From: Ianthella basta
Lineage: Eukaryota; Porifera; Demospongiae; Verongiida; Ianthellidae
Assembly: GCA_964019415.1 (NCBI GenBank)
Contig: OZ025868.1
Span: 2,887,961 to 2,951,960, forward strand
DNA: 64,000 bases
Direction of reading: 5' to 3'
The translations under genes were made by a program, and so were the position numbers. Under the pieces are notes generated by a model. That model searched no databases, was not told the origin of the DNA, and was given only the letters and a program-made list of their open reading frames with translations. This document shows positions 1-10,501 of the stretch, one piece after another. Position 1 is the stretch's first letter. Each line of letters opens with the position of its first letter.

Positions 1-2906
1 AGTCGTGATGCCAACTGATGGAGGAAGTCTATTGTATCCTCGCCGAAGGATCCCATGGTCTCCACGGCAACTGGGACAAAGTGATGGTTCTGCGAGATTT
101 CACGATAGATGTCTCTCTTTCTTCTCGCTGCCATGTCTGCCACCCGTCCAGGGCCAGACATGGCAATGTGGATGTTGGAGGCTGCCATCAGAATCCCAGC
201 AGGTGGCATCCCAAATGAGAAGCCGGCCTTGGGCCCATGGTGTAATAGTCATTCCATCAGGGCGTTTGCCATCCGTACGAGACAGTCCTTGGGGCTCTAG
301 CACTGATGAAATGTTAGCGCTGGCGAGGGACTGTTCAATGATGGTGTTCAACTGACCATGGCGGGGGATTCTGCCTATGCTCCTGCGACAACTCAGGCCA
401 TGAAGCCCTGTTTCGTCCACTCTCTTCCCACAGTGGGTGCAGTCGTGGGGGGCACAGATGTGAATGCCCAGTCGAAGACTGGTGGCAATGCGGATTGTTG
501 CGTTGCACATCCGAAGGCCGAGGGCGCTTATTGGTGGGGCCGTGAGCCAAGCGCCTGACTCCTTCTGACTGCAGGCCTGTAGCCATGCCCGATCCCTGGG
601 GTCTGCTGTCTGCTGGCTGGACAGGCGGGAGAAGCAACACTCAATGGTTAGCGAGTCCCAAGCCTTCTGTTTGATGGCTGCTTGTCCTGTAGGTGGATTG
701 ACGGACTGGTCCACTAATTGCCTCCATTTCTCCAGTGCCTGGGCCTGGATGGTTGGAAGGAACGGGACCACATCTGCGGGTAGGATGGCCTGTGAGATAG
801 GGACACTGCCAGCTAACATCACTGAGCTGGATGTTGCAGATTGACTCCAACAGAGATCTCTGGAGACCGTCAAAACAGTCTAACGAAGGTGACAAAAAAC
901 AGGGGGCAGTTCTTAGAGTGTACAAAAGCTTTGGAATGGCAAAGGCACTCCGGAGAAGGCTCAGGGAATCGTGGGCCTCAAGCAAAAGCAAACGCTCACC
1001 CATCCTCTGCAGATCGGCAATCTTGGCCTTGATGACATCCTCAATTGCCTCAATGCCACCTATTGGTGATCCCAGTAGGACTGCATGACTTGGATCGGTG
1101 GGGTGAAGAGTGGGAAAAGTGACCAAAATGGAGGACCTTGTATTGTCATCCATGCAGATCACTTCGGACTTGGCCTGGTTCAAGGCCAGGCCAAGGAGTG
1201 GAGCCTGGCTCTCAATGTGAGCCAGGTCTGAACAGATCTCATCTAGCGTGCCACCCAGGGTCCCGTCATCCAGATAGAAAACTCTAAATTGGGACCGGAG
1301 GGAAAGGATAAGGTCGTGGATGCCCAGGCAGAAAAGGAGTGGTCCAAGAGGGTCTCCCTGCTGGACACCCTCAGCAGACATGATGGTGCTGCTTCTGTAA
1401 AACAGAAAGGATGGGAATCTGTACGCAGAGAAGGCGAGGGGGTACACATTGGGAGCCTTGGCCTGGACCTCCCTGAGGATGACGTCCCTCCTGATGGAGT
1501 TAAACGCGTTTTGGAAATCCAATTTTAACATCAGGTTTCCAGGCTGTAGTTGGGTGAGGTAGGCTCTGGCTGTGTGGACTGCACCCTCCGCGCCCTTCCT
1601 TGTGCCAAAGCCCAACTGTAGGGGAAAGAGCAAAGAGCCCATATCCTCAGAAACGGAGTTCCCCAGGCACTTGGCCGCCAGTCGGCGGAGAGTACAGCCC
1701 ACTGCGATAGGCCTAACTCCACCATCTGGTTTGTTGAAGCCGAGAAGTCTGGCCCCAAAGAAGAATGGTATGACAGGGTGAGGAACTTTGCCTGAAATTA
1801 CCAAAGTGACAAAAGAGGCCAAGGCCTGTACAAAGGAGGCACCCACCTCTCCTAAAGAGGGGGAGACAAGGTCCTTAAGGTGTTGGGGGAGCAGCCCATT
1901 GGGTCCCCCAGCAGAACCAACAGGGAATGACATGACTGCCTTTTTTACTTCAAGGGGGCTAACCTCTAAAGTGTCTTGGAGCAATGGAGCAGGCGGGAAT
2001 GTACTGTCGGGATGTGCTGGAGGGTGCTTCCTGCTTAGCTGGTTTAGTGATCTTTCATCTGGGATACACAGGGACTCTGCAGAACTCGCTAAGCGAACAG
2101 CTCCCTTAAAGTCTCCCTCTTCTAGTTTGGCAGAGACTCTGGTGGCTAAGTTGTTAGGTGCTGTAGGCCTTGGCTTCTGCTTCTCTGGCAAAGCATGGGG
2201 TGGGTTAACCTCATCCTGAATGGCCTGGTTAACTATTGAGGCAAGGTTTCGTCTGTGGCCACCCCTCTTGGGAGCCACAAGACATCTCCTTGGGAAGAGG
2301 ATTAGGCGCTCCCAGGATTCAACGTTATTCTGGGTGTTGATGGAGTACAGGATGGATGTCAGCCTCTGGGCTAATTGAGGTCTGGAGCCTCTAGGAATTC
2401 GTTTGAGAATCCTACCGCTGAAACAGCCAGGGTTGAGTGAGGATGGAGATGAGGCGACAACCTGTTGAGTAGAATCCTGCTGGAAAGGTGCATTCGGCAC
2501 GGTTTGGGGCCGAGAGACCGGGGCCGTGGGGGTTCCCGGTAGCGATGTTGAGAGGGAGTCGGCTGGCGGCTCCCCGGACCCTGGGCAGCGGTTAGCCTGG
2601 GGGCCGTGAGTTTTCATCTTTCCATCGAGCCGGACTTGGATGGTCCGTCCACAAGTCACGCAGGGAGCTGACGTGATCCTACCCGGCATGGCGCTGATTG
2701 GAGGGTAAACGTTCAACAAGAGGGATATTGACCAGGCGATCAAAAGTAGCCGAAAAATTAAGCGCGCTAATGATAGCTGTGCTGAATACTGGGATAGAAG
2801 GCTAGTGCCCTTGTGGCTAACGGTGGGGGTAGTGAGGGGCGCAATGGAGGGGATAGCATTTGAATCTCTACAGTTCATCCTCACCGCCCGTCCGCCATCT
2901 TGTTAA
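1..2906 (-). mobile_element. Non-LTR retrotransposon with restriction-like endonuclease, 3' end cut by or close to the window edge
   Basis: The minus strand encodes a reverse transcriptase followed by an endonuclease-type C-terminus (see 100-2689). The likely 5' end is near 2902, where the minus strand reads CAAGATGGCGGACGG just before a TA dinucleotide tract (2914-2933). Positions 1-99 would be the 3' untranslated part, so the 3' end may lie outside the window. No target-site duplication can be tested for this reason. Family-level placement (R2/NeSL-like, RLE class) follows from the C-terminal zinc knuckle and PD-(D/E)XK-like motif and is moderately sure. Confidence 0.8.
100..2689 (-). pseudogene. 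Non-LTR reverse transcriptase / restriction-like endonuclease, frameshifted
   Basis: The long frame is open to 2884, but the first sensible ATG is at 2689, directly before a CxxC zinc motif (CVTCGRTI... with H and C downstream). Reverse transcriptase motifs follow in order: a PDGGVRPIAVG block, LKLDFQNAFNSI (motif A aspartate), GVQQGDPLGPLLF (motif B) and YLDDGTLGG (motif C, catalytic DD intact). This frame runs into unrelated sequence near 840-795, and homologous coding resumes in another frame ending at 100. The second frame holds CTHCGKRVDETGLHGLSCR (zinc knuckle) and RPDG...WDAT, the usual restriction-like endonuclease core. One frameshift therefore separates polymerase from endonuclease. 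The copy is probably inactive but young, since only one lesion is apparent. Confidence 0.8.
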
Positions 2907-3282
2907 TCTCTGATTATATATATATATATATATTGCATTGCATGGGTCTCTCCGTGTGCTCAGCATATGCCAGCTGGTCGGACACAGGCTGGTAGTGCCA
3001 TTGCTACTCAGGCCCCAGCTAGTAATGCACTGGCTGGTCATGCATGCTCTGGCAAAGGATAGTCCAGGCTGGCCTGGTGATGTCAGTGTGACTGACCTAC
3101 CATGTGTGCATGCAATTTACATGGAAGATCACCGTAGACAAACAACGGATAGTTGTAAGAAGCTGATGGTTTCTGTGTGAGACAACCCCCCTTTCCTTTT
3201 TCTCAGCTTCGGCATCGCGCTAGCTTGGGTGTATCCTCGAACCTGCGCGAACGCCTAGGATACGGCATACTTTCTTCCAAGA
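2907..3282. other. Unassigned spacer with TA dinucleotide tract
   Basis: Holds a short (TA)n tract at 2914-2933 and otherwise unremarkable sequence. No coding exon or recognised element was found. Confidence 0.4.
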
Positions 3283-3715
3283 TCCAAGATGGCTGACGGT
3301 CGGTTCATCCTGGGTTATCGCCGCGTGCTCCTTGGTAGCAGCTTATTTTAGCACGTCTACCACCTTATATTGATGTGAGGTACAGCGTGCCACGGCTGGG
3401 AACGTTTGGTCATGATTGGTCGATGCTCGCGGGAGGAGTTCGCGAACAACGGTTGGGGTTCTTCTTTTGTATTGGCAGCATAGGAGCGTGCGCGGAAAAC
3501 CGTATATTTTCTCCATAAATCCAAGATGGCGGACGGTCGTTTGGAGGTTTTTCGCCGCACACTCCTCGGCAGGGGCTTCTTCGCGCATGTCGCCCCCCTT
3601 AGATCGAGACCGGGTGTGGCGTCCGTAATCTGGGAAAGTTTGGTGTCCATGCGCCGTTGCTCCCGGGAGCAGTTCGCAAACAACCGTTCTGCTCACTCCT
3701 TCTTTATATATATAG
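3283..3715 (+). repeat. Two tandem units of a small dispersed repeat starting CCAAGATGGC
   Basis: Two units begin with nearly the same words, CCAAGATGGCTGACGGTCG (about 3290) and CCAAGATGGCGGACGGTCG (about 3523), followed by related text on a locus of CGCCGC and CTCCTYGG motifs. The first unit is about 235 bp. It has a diverged inverted copy at 32185-32417, so this is a dispersed family and not a local duplication. It is likely a short non-autonomous element. No coding potential is convincing. Confidence 0.65.
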
Positions 3716-4304
3716 ATATGTGACCGGAAATCGTGGCTGTTTCATGTCTTGCGGCTAGAAAAGCGCCGAGACACTTCAATTTCTGATCTCTCTTTGTATC
3801 TATATGTTGAAAAACTAGCACTCTCAGTGAGTAGTAGATGGAAAGCTATTCCTTAGTCTTCAATTGACGCGCACCAGTGTAAAATCACCATTTTCATAAT
3901 GATGTCATCGAAAAAGTGCGCCCAGACCGTGCGCAGGTTCATTAACCTTGCAACCCACTTCCAACAGCCATTTTAATGGTCTGGTCCTACTTTTTACGGA
4001 CCGTGCGCGGGACTTCCGGTGGCCGTTTTAATAGTCTGGTCCTACGTTTCTACAGCGCACAGGGTATGTGTTCTATGAACTCTAGTTACACTCAGTGCTC
4101 ATGCACTAATCAGTGTGGTTGGTAGATTTGACTTGGAATTGTTTTCAGCTGCAGCATACATACTCCGAGATGAATGACACAATTGAACGAATAGGCACAC
4201 ATGCGCACTGCCTTACACAGCAAGGTAGTTAGTAATAATACTTATACATCGATAGTGAAAAAAACATATGGTAAAATGAAACTTGGAATTGTTGCCCACT
4301 TTAG

Positions 4305-7300
4305 AAACCAAGACCAGTGCCAGGTGATGCATGTCTGAACTGGACATACCATGCATACTTGAATGGATCTATGCTGAAGTTTCTTGAACAAAGAGTAGAA
4401 GATGCGAGTTTGGTACTTGTGTTTGAAGTTGAAGACAGAGATCTAATATCACAGCTGTGTGTAGAAATCTTGGCTGTGGGGGACACTGGTCTTCAAAGCA
4501 ATTCAACTTGTGGTGAGTGCATGGACTTTGCCACTGCACTTAAATTTTGACATTAAGTGGTTACTTAAGTAAATGATGTATTTCTCTAGTTACAGTACAA
4601 GTGGAATCTGGTGACACTGGGTCATATGGTGAGTTTGAATGAAACTATGCTTGTCTGTGATGTGCATATTTGGTTGTTATATGTACTGGAATGATGAGTT
4701 TACTCCAATCACGCTCTGTTTCTGCAGATTGGATAGCAGGCGTAGTACTTGTACCAGTGGGCTGTGTGATTGCACTTGTGGTGGTGGTAGTGGTAGTAAT
4801 TGTCTGCTACTGGTACTGCCATAACACCCATAAGAAGACCACCGAGGTATGTATGTACTTTATATTCCAGCAATGTGCATTAATATTGTGTCGCACTGTA
4901 AACGGTTGTACACGTGCCTTATGCTTATATGTGGCATTGCATAGCACTATTTTAGCCTCATTGTGTAATGTTAACTCTGTATAATGGTGTGCATAGTTGT
5001 GTCCTCACGCACGTCAAACGAACAACGACAAGCAACATGTGCAACACAGGGAATGAGACTCTCGGCAAATCAATGATTACTGACGCAACAACAGGGTCAC
5101 TACAAAACTGAGCATGCGTAACTACATTCATGCATTTACTAAAGGAATTCTGAACATTACAAGCATGCAATATTCACAAACATACACCATGCACACTGCA
5201 CTTCCCCTCCCTCCCTTAAGAAAATGGCTACAAGCAAGCACAATGAGTGATGATCATGAGCAGATAAACATGGATACAGCAACTACTAAAATGAGGGGTG
5301 AAACCTGTCAGGTTCGTTATGCACTCGTTGCGTGTAACGAGGCGTCACTGGCATAAGTGAAGTAGGAGTGGAAGTGGCATCATCGGTTGATGAATTCTCA
5401 ACATGCCAACTGTTAGAGGATATTCCCTCTGTGTCAGCTATCTCTGATGAGGTCTCTGCTGATGTCTCAGCTGATGGCAATTCTATGAGCATGTCACTCA
5501 TCATTCACCGCCACTGTCTCTAGATCACTCCTTGCTTGCTGTCTCTCTGTGCGCTGTTGCAAGTGATCTTGATGCCTGCGTACAATCTTCCCATTTTGCA
5601 ATCAAATGCTGAAAGATACTGGGCCATTTGACTATGATTTCACCTGGGATCTACTTCTCCCCCGCTCTGAAATTCAGGACGTACACCAGATCACCAACTT
5701 CAAACTTGAGTTGATGAGCAGAAACATGCGTTGCTTTCTGTTGCAACTGCTTGTTCTCAACATGCTTTGCTGTGTTGGGTTTCAAAAGGTCCAGTCTTGA
5801 TCGAGGTTTCCGACCCAAAAGAAGCTCTGATGGAGAGACTCCTGTAGTGCTATGTGGAGCAAGTTGGTAAGCAAACAAGACTCGGGCAATTTGGGTATCG
5901 AGGTCACCTTCTTTAGCCCACTTTTGAGAATCTGAACTGCTCGCTCTGCCATTCAAAGATGGATGATAGGGTGCGGAAGTGATGTGCTTGATGCCATTGT
6001 CCTTGAGAAATGCTTCAAATTCTTTACTAACAAAGCAAGATCCATTATCAGTGACAATGGTTTCTGGCAAGCCAAGCTGAGCAAATAACATTCTCAACTT
6101 GTCAATCGTGACCTTGGATGTTGATGAAGATACTCTGAATGCTTCAATTCATTTAGAATGGGCATCGATCACGACTAAAATCATGTGACCATGCAATGGA
6201 CCTGCGTAGTCCATGTGCAGTCTGGTCCATGGGCACATAGGCCAGCCCCAAGGATGTAAAGGAGCAACTGGGGGTAATGACTGATTGGCTTGACATTGGG
6301 AGCAGGTGCGCACTGAATCTTCAATATCTCTATCAATTCCAGGCCACCATACATACATTCTAGCCAAAGCCTTCATCTTTGTCATCCCCAAGTGACCTTC
6401 ATGAAGTTCCTGCAACACTGCCTGCTGACCTTGTGGTGAAACAACCACTCGAGCACCCCACACAATGCAATCATTGTGCATCGAAAGCTCTGATTTGCGC
6501 AATGCAAATGGTGCTAGTTCCTGGTCACATTGGCTTGGCCATCCTTGCATGACAAACTGGAGAACTGATGCAAGAGAAAGATCTCTTTTCGTCCAATCAT
6601 AGATCTGATCTGCCATGAAAGGTGAGTCCGCCAAGCACTCTGTTAGAAGCACCAATTCTTATGGTGTAGGCACCTATTCTGGAACAATGGGTAGCAGAAG
6701 CCTACTCAAACACATCTGCGTTAGCATGAGCACGTGTATTCCGAAACCTCAATGTGTACTCGTAAGTGGAGAGGAGTAAAGCCCAACGGCGAACACGAGC
6801 TGATGCCTGTGGCAATGTTGGTCGATGCTAATTCAGGAGGGCAAGAAGTCGCTGGTGGTCTGTACACAGTTCAAAATGATGTCCAAACAAATGCGAGTGG
6901 AATCATCGGACACCGAACACACAAGCCAGTGCCTCCTTTTCAAGTTGGGAGTAGTTCTTCTCACTCCCAAACAACATACGTGATGCATACCTGATTGGCT
7001 GTTCGGATCATCAGGCATTTGGTGTGCAAGCACAGCTCCGACACCGTAAGAAGAGGCATCACAGGCAAGAATCAACTTCAACTGCGGGTCAAAGTGGACG
7101 CGGAGACGGGAGGATGTCAGCAAATCCTTTGATGCTTGAAATGCCTGCTTTTCTTTTGCCCATCACCAGCGTGTATCTTTCCTCAGTAATTTGTACAGAG
7201 GAGCAAGGACAGTCGATAAGTCTGGGAGGAACTTGTCATAATATGTGAGTAAGCCCAGGTGAGCCTTCAACTCATAAACATTCCGTGGACTGGGAGAATC

Positions 7301-9886
7301 TTTCACAGCTTGGACTTTGTCTGAAAGCGGATGCAGACCTTTAGGATCAATCTGATGTCCCAAATACGTGACAGAGTCAACCATGAATTTGCACTTGTCT
7401 CTGCGGACACGTAGTCCTGCTTTCTCTAGACGATCAAACACTTGGTCCAGGGTTTCAAATGTCCCTCATCAATCGCTCCTGACACCAAGATGTTGTCTAG
7501 ATATGCAATGACTCATGGAATTCCCTGCAGAACACTTTCTATCACCCGTTGAAATATCCAGGGGCTGATGAGATACCAAATGGTAGGCAAGTATGGCGAA
7601 ATAACCCTTTGTGGGTATTGATCACCACATACTGCTTGGACTCATTGTCAAGAGGGAGTTGCTGATAGGCTTGGGTGAGGTCAATCTTTGAGAACAACAT
7701 CCCACCTCCGAGTGCCGCAAAAAGATCCTCAACCTTGGGAATTGGGTATCTGTCTAGCTTGGACACTGGATTCACTGTCAGATGGAAGTCCCCACAGATT
7801 CGAATACTGGACTTGTCACTCTTCAGAACCAGAACAATTGGGGCCACCCACTCTGAGAATTGCACAGGCTCTAGGGTACCTTCCTTAACGAGGCGTTCCA
7901 ACTCGTCTTCCACCTTGGCTTTGAATACATACAGAATGGTATGAGCTTTGCAGAAGCGTAGCATTGGGCCCACCAGGATCCTCACCTTGTGCCCACGGAG
8001 TTTACCTAAGCCACCTTGAAACAATTCTTCATGTTTGGCGACAACTGACATCAACTTGTCCTGAAGGTAATGGATTTCTCTCCAGTCCAGTCGTATTTGC
8101 TCAAGCCAGTTTCTCCCAAGGAGGTTCGGGCCTTCCCCCTTCACTACCACAAGTGGTAGCTGAGCTACTTGACTTTGTAATTGATGTTGACATCCATGCT
8201 CCCAACAACGGGGATTGCCTCTCCCGAGTAAGAGCACAATCTGATGTTTGAACTCAATGGGCTCTTGTCCAGCCACAACTCTTTGAATGTTGCTTCAGAT
8301 ACAATGGACAGGACTTTCATCACCATCACTACCGGGCAATCTTCAATTGCTATTGTCACTGTCAAGGGCTTTGAACTGCCTGCTGATCCGATGTGAAACA
8401 GAGGGTATCCGTTTACCTCATCTTTTCGCTGAACCACACGCACGGACTGTGGTTTCTTCCCAGCTGCTGTCTTCTGTTTCATGCGGCATACGGCTTTGAT
8501 GTGTCCTGTTTTGCCGCAGTAGTGACACTTCACATCCTTGAACCTGCACTTGGCAGCACTGTGTCCTGACTTGCCACAGCGATTACGATTAGCACCACTG
8601 TCTGACTTCCTTTGATCTGGATGTGACACCTTGTGGACTCCTAGCATGTGAGTGGTACCTGTTGCTCCTGGCACCTCTTGTCTGAAGCCTGTACTTTGTA
8701 ACTGCTTGACATTTTATTCAGCTGACTCCAAATCCTGTGCCAGTTCAAAGGCCTTCTTGAAGGACAGTGTGGATTTAGCCAGCAGCCATCGCTGAATGCC
8801 TGCATCATTGATACCACAGACAAGGCAATCCCGGGCATGTCTTCTAGTGCTGCTCCGAAGTTGCAGACTCTGTCAGACACCAAACCTCTAAAACAAATGT
8901 TGCAACTGACTCACCAGATTTGCAGACCCAACTATGGAACTTGAATCGCTGCACACTCTCAGTTGGAGCAGGGCTGAAGTGATTAGCTAGTGCCTTGACA
9001 AGTTCTGCGTATGTCTTTGTATCAGGCTTTGCCGGTACGGTCAAATTTTGTAGCCATTTGTAAGTGTTAGCTCCAATAAGCGAAAGGAAAACTGCATGTT
9101 TCTTGTCTGCATTCTTGATCCCGTTCGCCTGGAAGAAGTACTCCAGCCACTCCTGGTACTGGGACCATTCTTCTTTGTCCCCATCAAACTCCTCGATTCT
9201 CCCGAGGGTCACTGCCATCTCTGCCCTGAGTTCTCGGCCCATTTCATCCGCCGCTACACAATCTGTCTCGGCAGTTCTCTGCTGCTCTACAATCAGTCGC
9301 TGTCTCTCGCTAATCTGTTAAGTGACGCTGAAGCTCTCTGAAGCTGTGCAATCTGCGAGCAAAGTCTCCGCTGCTCCAGGGGCTAGCTGAAGCACGACAA
9401 ACAGAAACAACAATAACGCACACGGCATGGATCCAACCTTGGGTCGCCAATGACATGGTGCTTCCCACAACCACCGTCAAACGAACAACGACAAGCAACC
9501 TGTGCGACACAGGGAACGAGACTCTCGGCAAATTAATGATTACTGACGCAACAACAGGGTCACTACAAAACTGAGCATGCGTAACTACATTCATGCATTT
9601 ACTAAAGGAATTCTGAACATTACAAGCATGCAATAATCACAAACATACACCATGCACACTACCATAGTGTATATTGCCTGTTATGTAATACTTTGATAAT
9701 GTATTGTGCATCCCAGATCCACAAATTGAATGAAGTATGGAAATCTGCGGCTACATCATTGGATAATTCAGTTGTGTCAACGGTAGGTACAAAGGTATTT
9801 TACAAATAATATTGTTTCTTTTGGAATTGTACAAATTGTGTAATTACTCACATAGATGTTTCTTTTGCAAATTATAGCATAAATAG
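4305..9886 (+). CDS. 3' part of a single-pass membrane receptor (FN3-like, TM, short tail), interrupted in an intron by a gypsy element
   Basis: Exon chain with coherent phases: 4305-4512 (starts phase 0, ends phase 1), 4590-4628, 4728-4846, 9717-9782, and a possible terminal 9878-9886 ending in TAG. The first exon has an FN3-like C-terminal half (LVLVFEVEDRD..., then a beta-strand-like LCVEILAVGD) and matches in phase and position the FN3 second-half exon of the minus-strand gene at 38518-38761. The 4728-4846 exon is a clear membrane anchor, IAGVVLVPVGCVIALVVVVV, followed by CYWYCHNTHKK. The 9717-9782 exon gives a 22-codon tail (starts IHKLNEVWKSAATS). The intron 4847-9716 contains a complete but decayed gypsy element in antisense. 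No signal peptide or first FN3 half is visible upstream; these exons are either lost or lie before position 1. Confidence 0.65.
5012..5197 (-). repeat. LTR, downstream (3') copy
   Basis: Direct repeat of 9475-9660 with five substitutions and no gaps. It lies beside the purine-rich tract at 5201-5218, which marks it as the 3' LTR of the minus-strand element. Confidence 0.85.
5201..5218 (-). promoter_or_regulatory. Polypurine tract of the gypsy element
   Basis: On the minus strand this is AAGGGAGGGAGGGGAAG immediately upstream of the 3' LTR, the expected site of plus-strand priming in LTR elements. Confidence 0.7.
5286..6655 (-). pseudogene. Gypsy integrase and polyprotein C-terminus, broken
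   Basis: The minus frame 6655-6149 has the N-terminal zinc-binding pattern (HEGHLG..., then CSQCQ) and MDYAGPLHG with the first catalytic aspartate. It ends AHSK followed by TGA, where family members usually have tryptophan, so a TGG to TGA change is likely. The frame 6097-5651 continues with TDNGS (second catalytic aspartate), but the segment after NG reads RASSSDSQKW with no glutamate in the expected place, so the third catalytic residue seems lost. A third open segment (5504-5286) carries the typical end of the polyprotein (PRYTQRVHNEPDRF). Confidence 0.8.
6833..8276 (-). pseudogene. Gypsy reverse transcriptase and RNase H, broken
   Basis: The frame 8276-7542 gives the reverse transcriptase fingers and palm (VAPIVLVLKSDKSSIRICGDF, KIDLTQAYQQLPL, HTCLPFGISSAPG). 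The catalytic box is in the next stretch (about 7490-7510) and reads AYLDNILV, so the second aspartate of YLDD is asparagine. The frame 7441-7163 carries the thumb/connection (SVTYLGHQI, LKAHLGLLTYYDKFLP). RNase H is visible at 7123-6833 (LACDASSYGVGAVLAH) and frameshifts after GMHHV. Confidence 0.85.
8165..9242 (-). pseudogene. Gypsy gag with zinc knuckles, running into a damaged protease
   Basis: ATG at 9242 opens MGRELRAEMAVTLGRIEEF, a typical gypsy gag start, with WLEYFFQANGI and FLSLIGANTYKWLQNL. The frame breaks near 8850 and again near 8650. The next open segment has two CCHC knuckles (RCGKSGHSAAKC and CHYCGKTGHIKAVC). It continues into a retropepsin-like region ending IVSEATFKELW, but the expected D-T/S-G active-site triplet is missing upstream of it, consistent with a small deletion. 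Confidence 0.75.
9475..9660 (-). repeat. LTR, upstream (5') copy
   Basis: Partner of 5012-5197. The sequence inside it toward gag (9451-9474) is not shared with the other LTR, so either the LTR extends to about 9452 and the left copy has diverged, or the true end is at 9475. Confidence 0.8.
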
Positions 9887-10006
9887 TGCACATGGTCAGT
9901 CTAAGTTGCGGCATTGCATAAAATGAATTACTTGGTGCTAATTTTGATCTCAGTCCCTGGCCATGACTTACTACTGTCTAGGGAAGTGAAGTCATAGGCA
10001 ATTTAA

Positions 10007-10497
10007 CCCATTAGCGCTGAAGATTAAAATTTGCGCCGTGCATCCGGTGCCGAAATTAAAATGGCAACACACATGAGCGATTCGGCGTGCCACGATATTT
10101 TAACTTTATTCGCGCCCGAGACGGTAGGAAGAAGAGCGCCGTGTTGCCAATGTCAGGCAGAAACATGGAAGGGTCGTCTCATACGACTTCAAGACTCCTG
10201 CTCGCCCTGGTTTAGTCGCTGCGTCGTGTAATAAACTCACCTTCACCCGTTGCGTACTGGGTGCAAACTTTGGCACTCCAGTGCAGGCTTTGGACGCAAG
10301 TAGGGACGGCACAACGCAGCTGTTCAAAGCTCCGTGACTGCTATCTATCCTTCAAAAGTGGTGTGTCCTTACAAGGCTCGTAGCAAGAAATATACAAAGC
10401 TTAATGCGCACTTTCGGTTATGACGCCTACAGGCGTCATCCGGACTTATGCGCAAACTAATAAATGACGCCTACAGGCGTCATTCGGCGCTAATGGG
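10007..10497. mobile_element. piggyBac-like MITE with TTAA flanks
   Basis: The element begins CCCATTAGCGC and ends GCGCTAATGGG. It is flanked on both sides by TTAA (10003-10006 and 10498-10501), the piggyBac signature. Length is 491 bp, with no transposase frame. Near the right end the palindrome TGACGCCTACAGGCGTCA occurs twice (about 10420 and 10464). Confidence 0.7.
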
Positions 10498-10501
10498 TTA
10501 A

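Larger units (their letters stand above)
5012..9660 (-). mobile_element. Ty3/gypsy LTR retrotransposon, decayed, in a receptor-gene intron
   Basis: Two 186-bp direct repeats (5012-5197 and 9475-9660) differ at five positions that I count, about 97% identity. Between them on the minus strand lie gag with two CCHC knuckles, reverse transcriptase, RNase H and integrase in gypsy order. A purine-rich tract abuts the 3' LTR (5201-5218 on the + strand reads CTTCCCCTCCCTCCCTT). Next to the other LTR the minus strand reads TTGGCGACCC, a common primer-site neighbourhood. The exact LTR ends and target duplication are unclear: neither repeat shows clean TG...CA ends, and the sequence outside the shared 186 bp differs. 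The open frames are broken by several frameshifts and stops, so the copy cannot be autonomous. Confidence 0.9.

Noticed and set aside
1788-2219. 143-residue + strand frame over the retrotransposon
   Set aside because: Antisense shadow of the reverse transcriptase frame.
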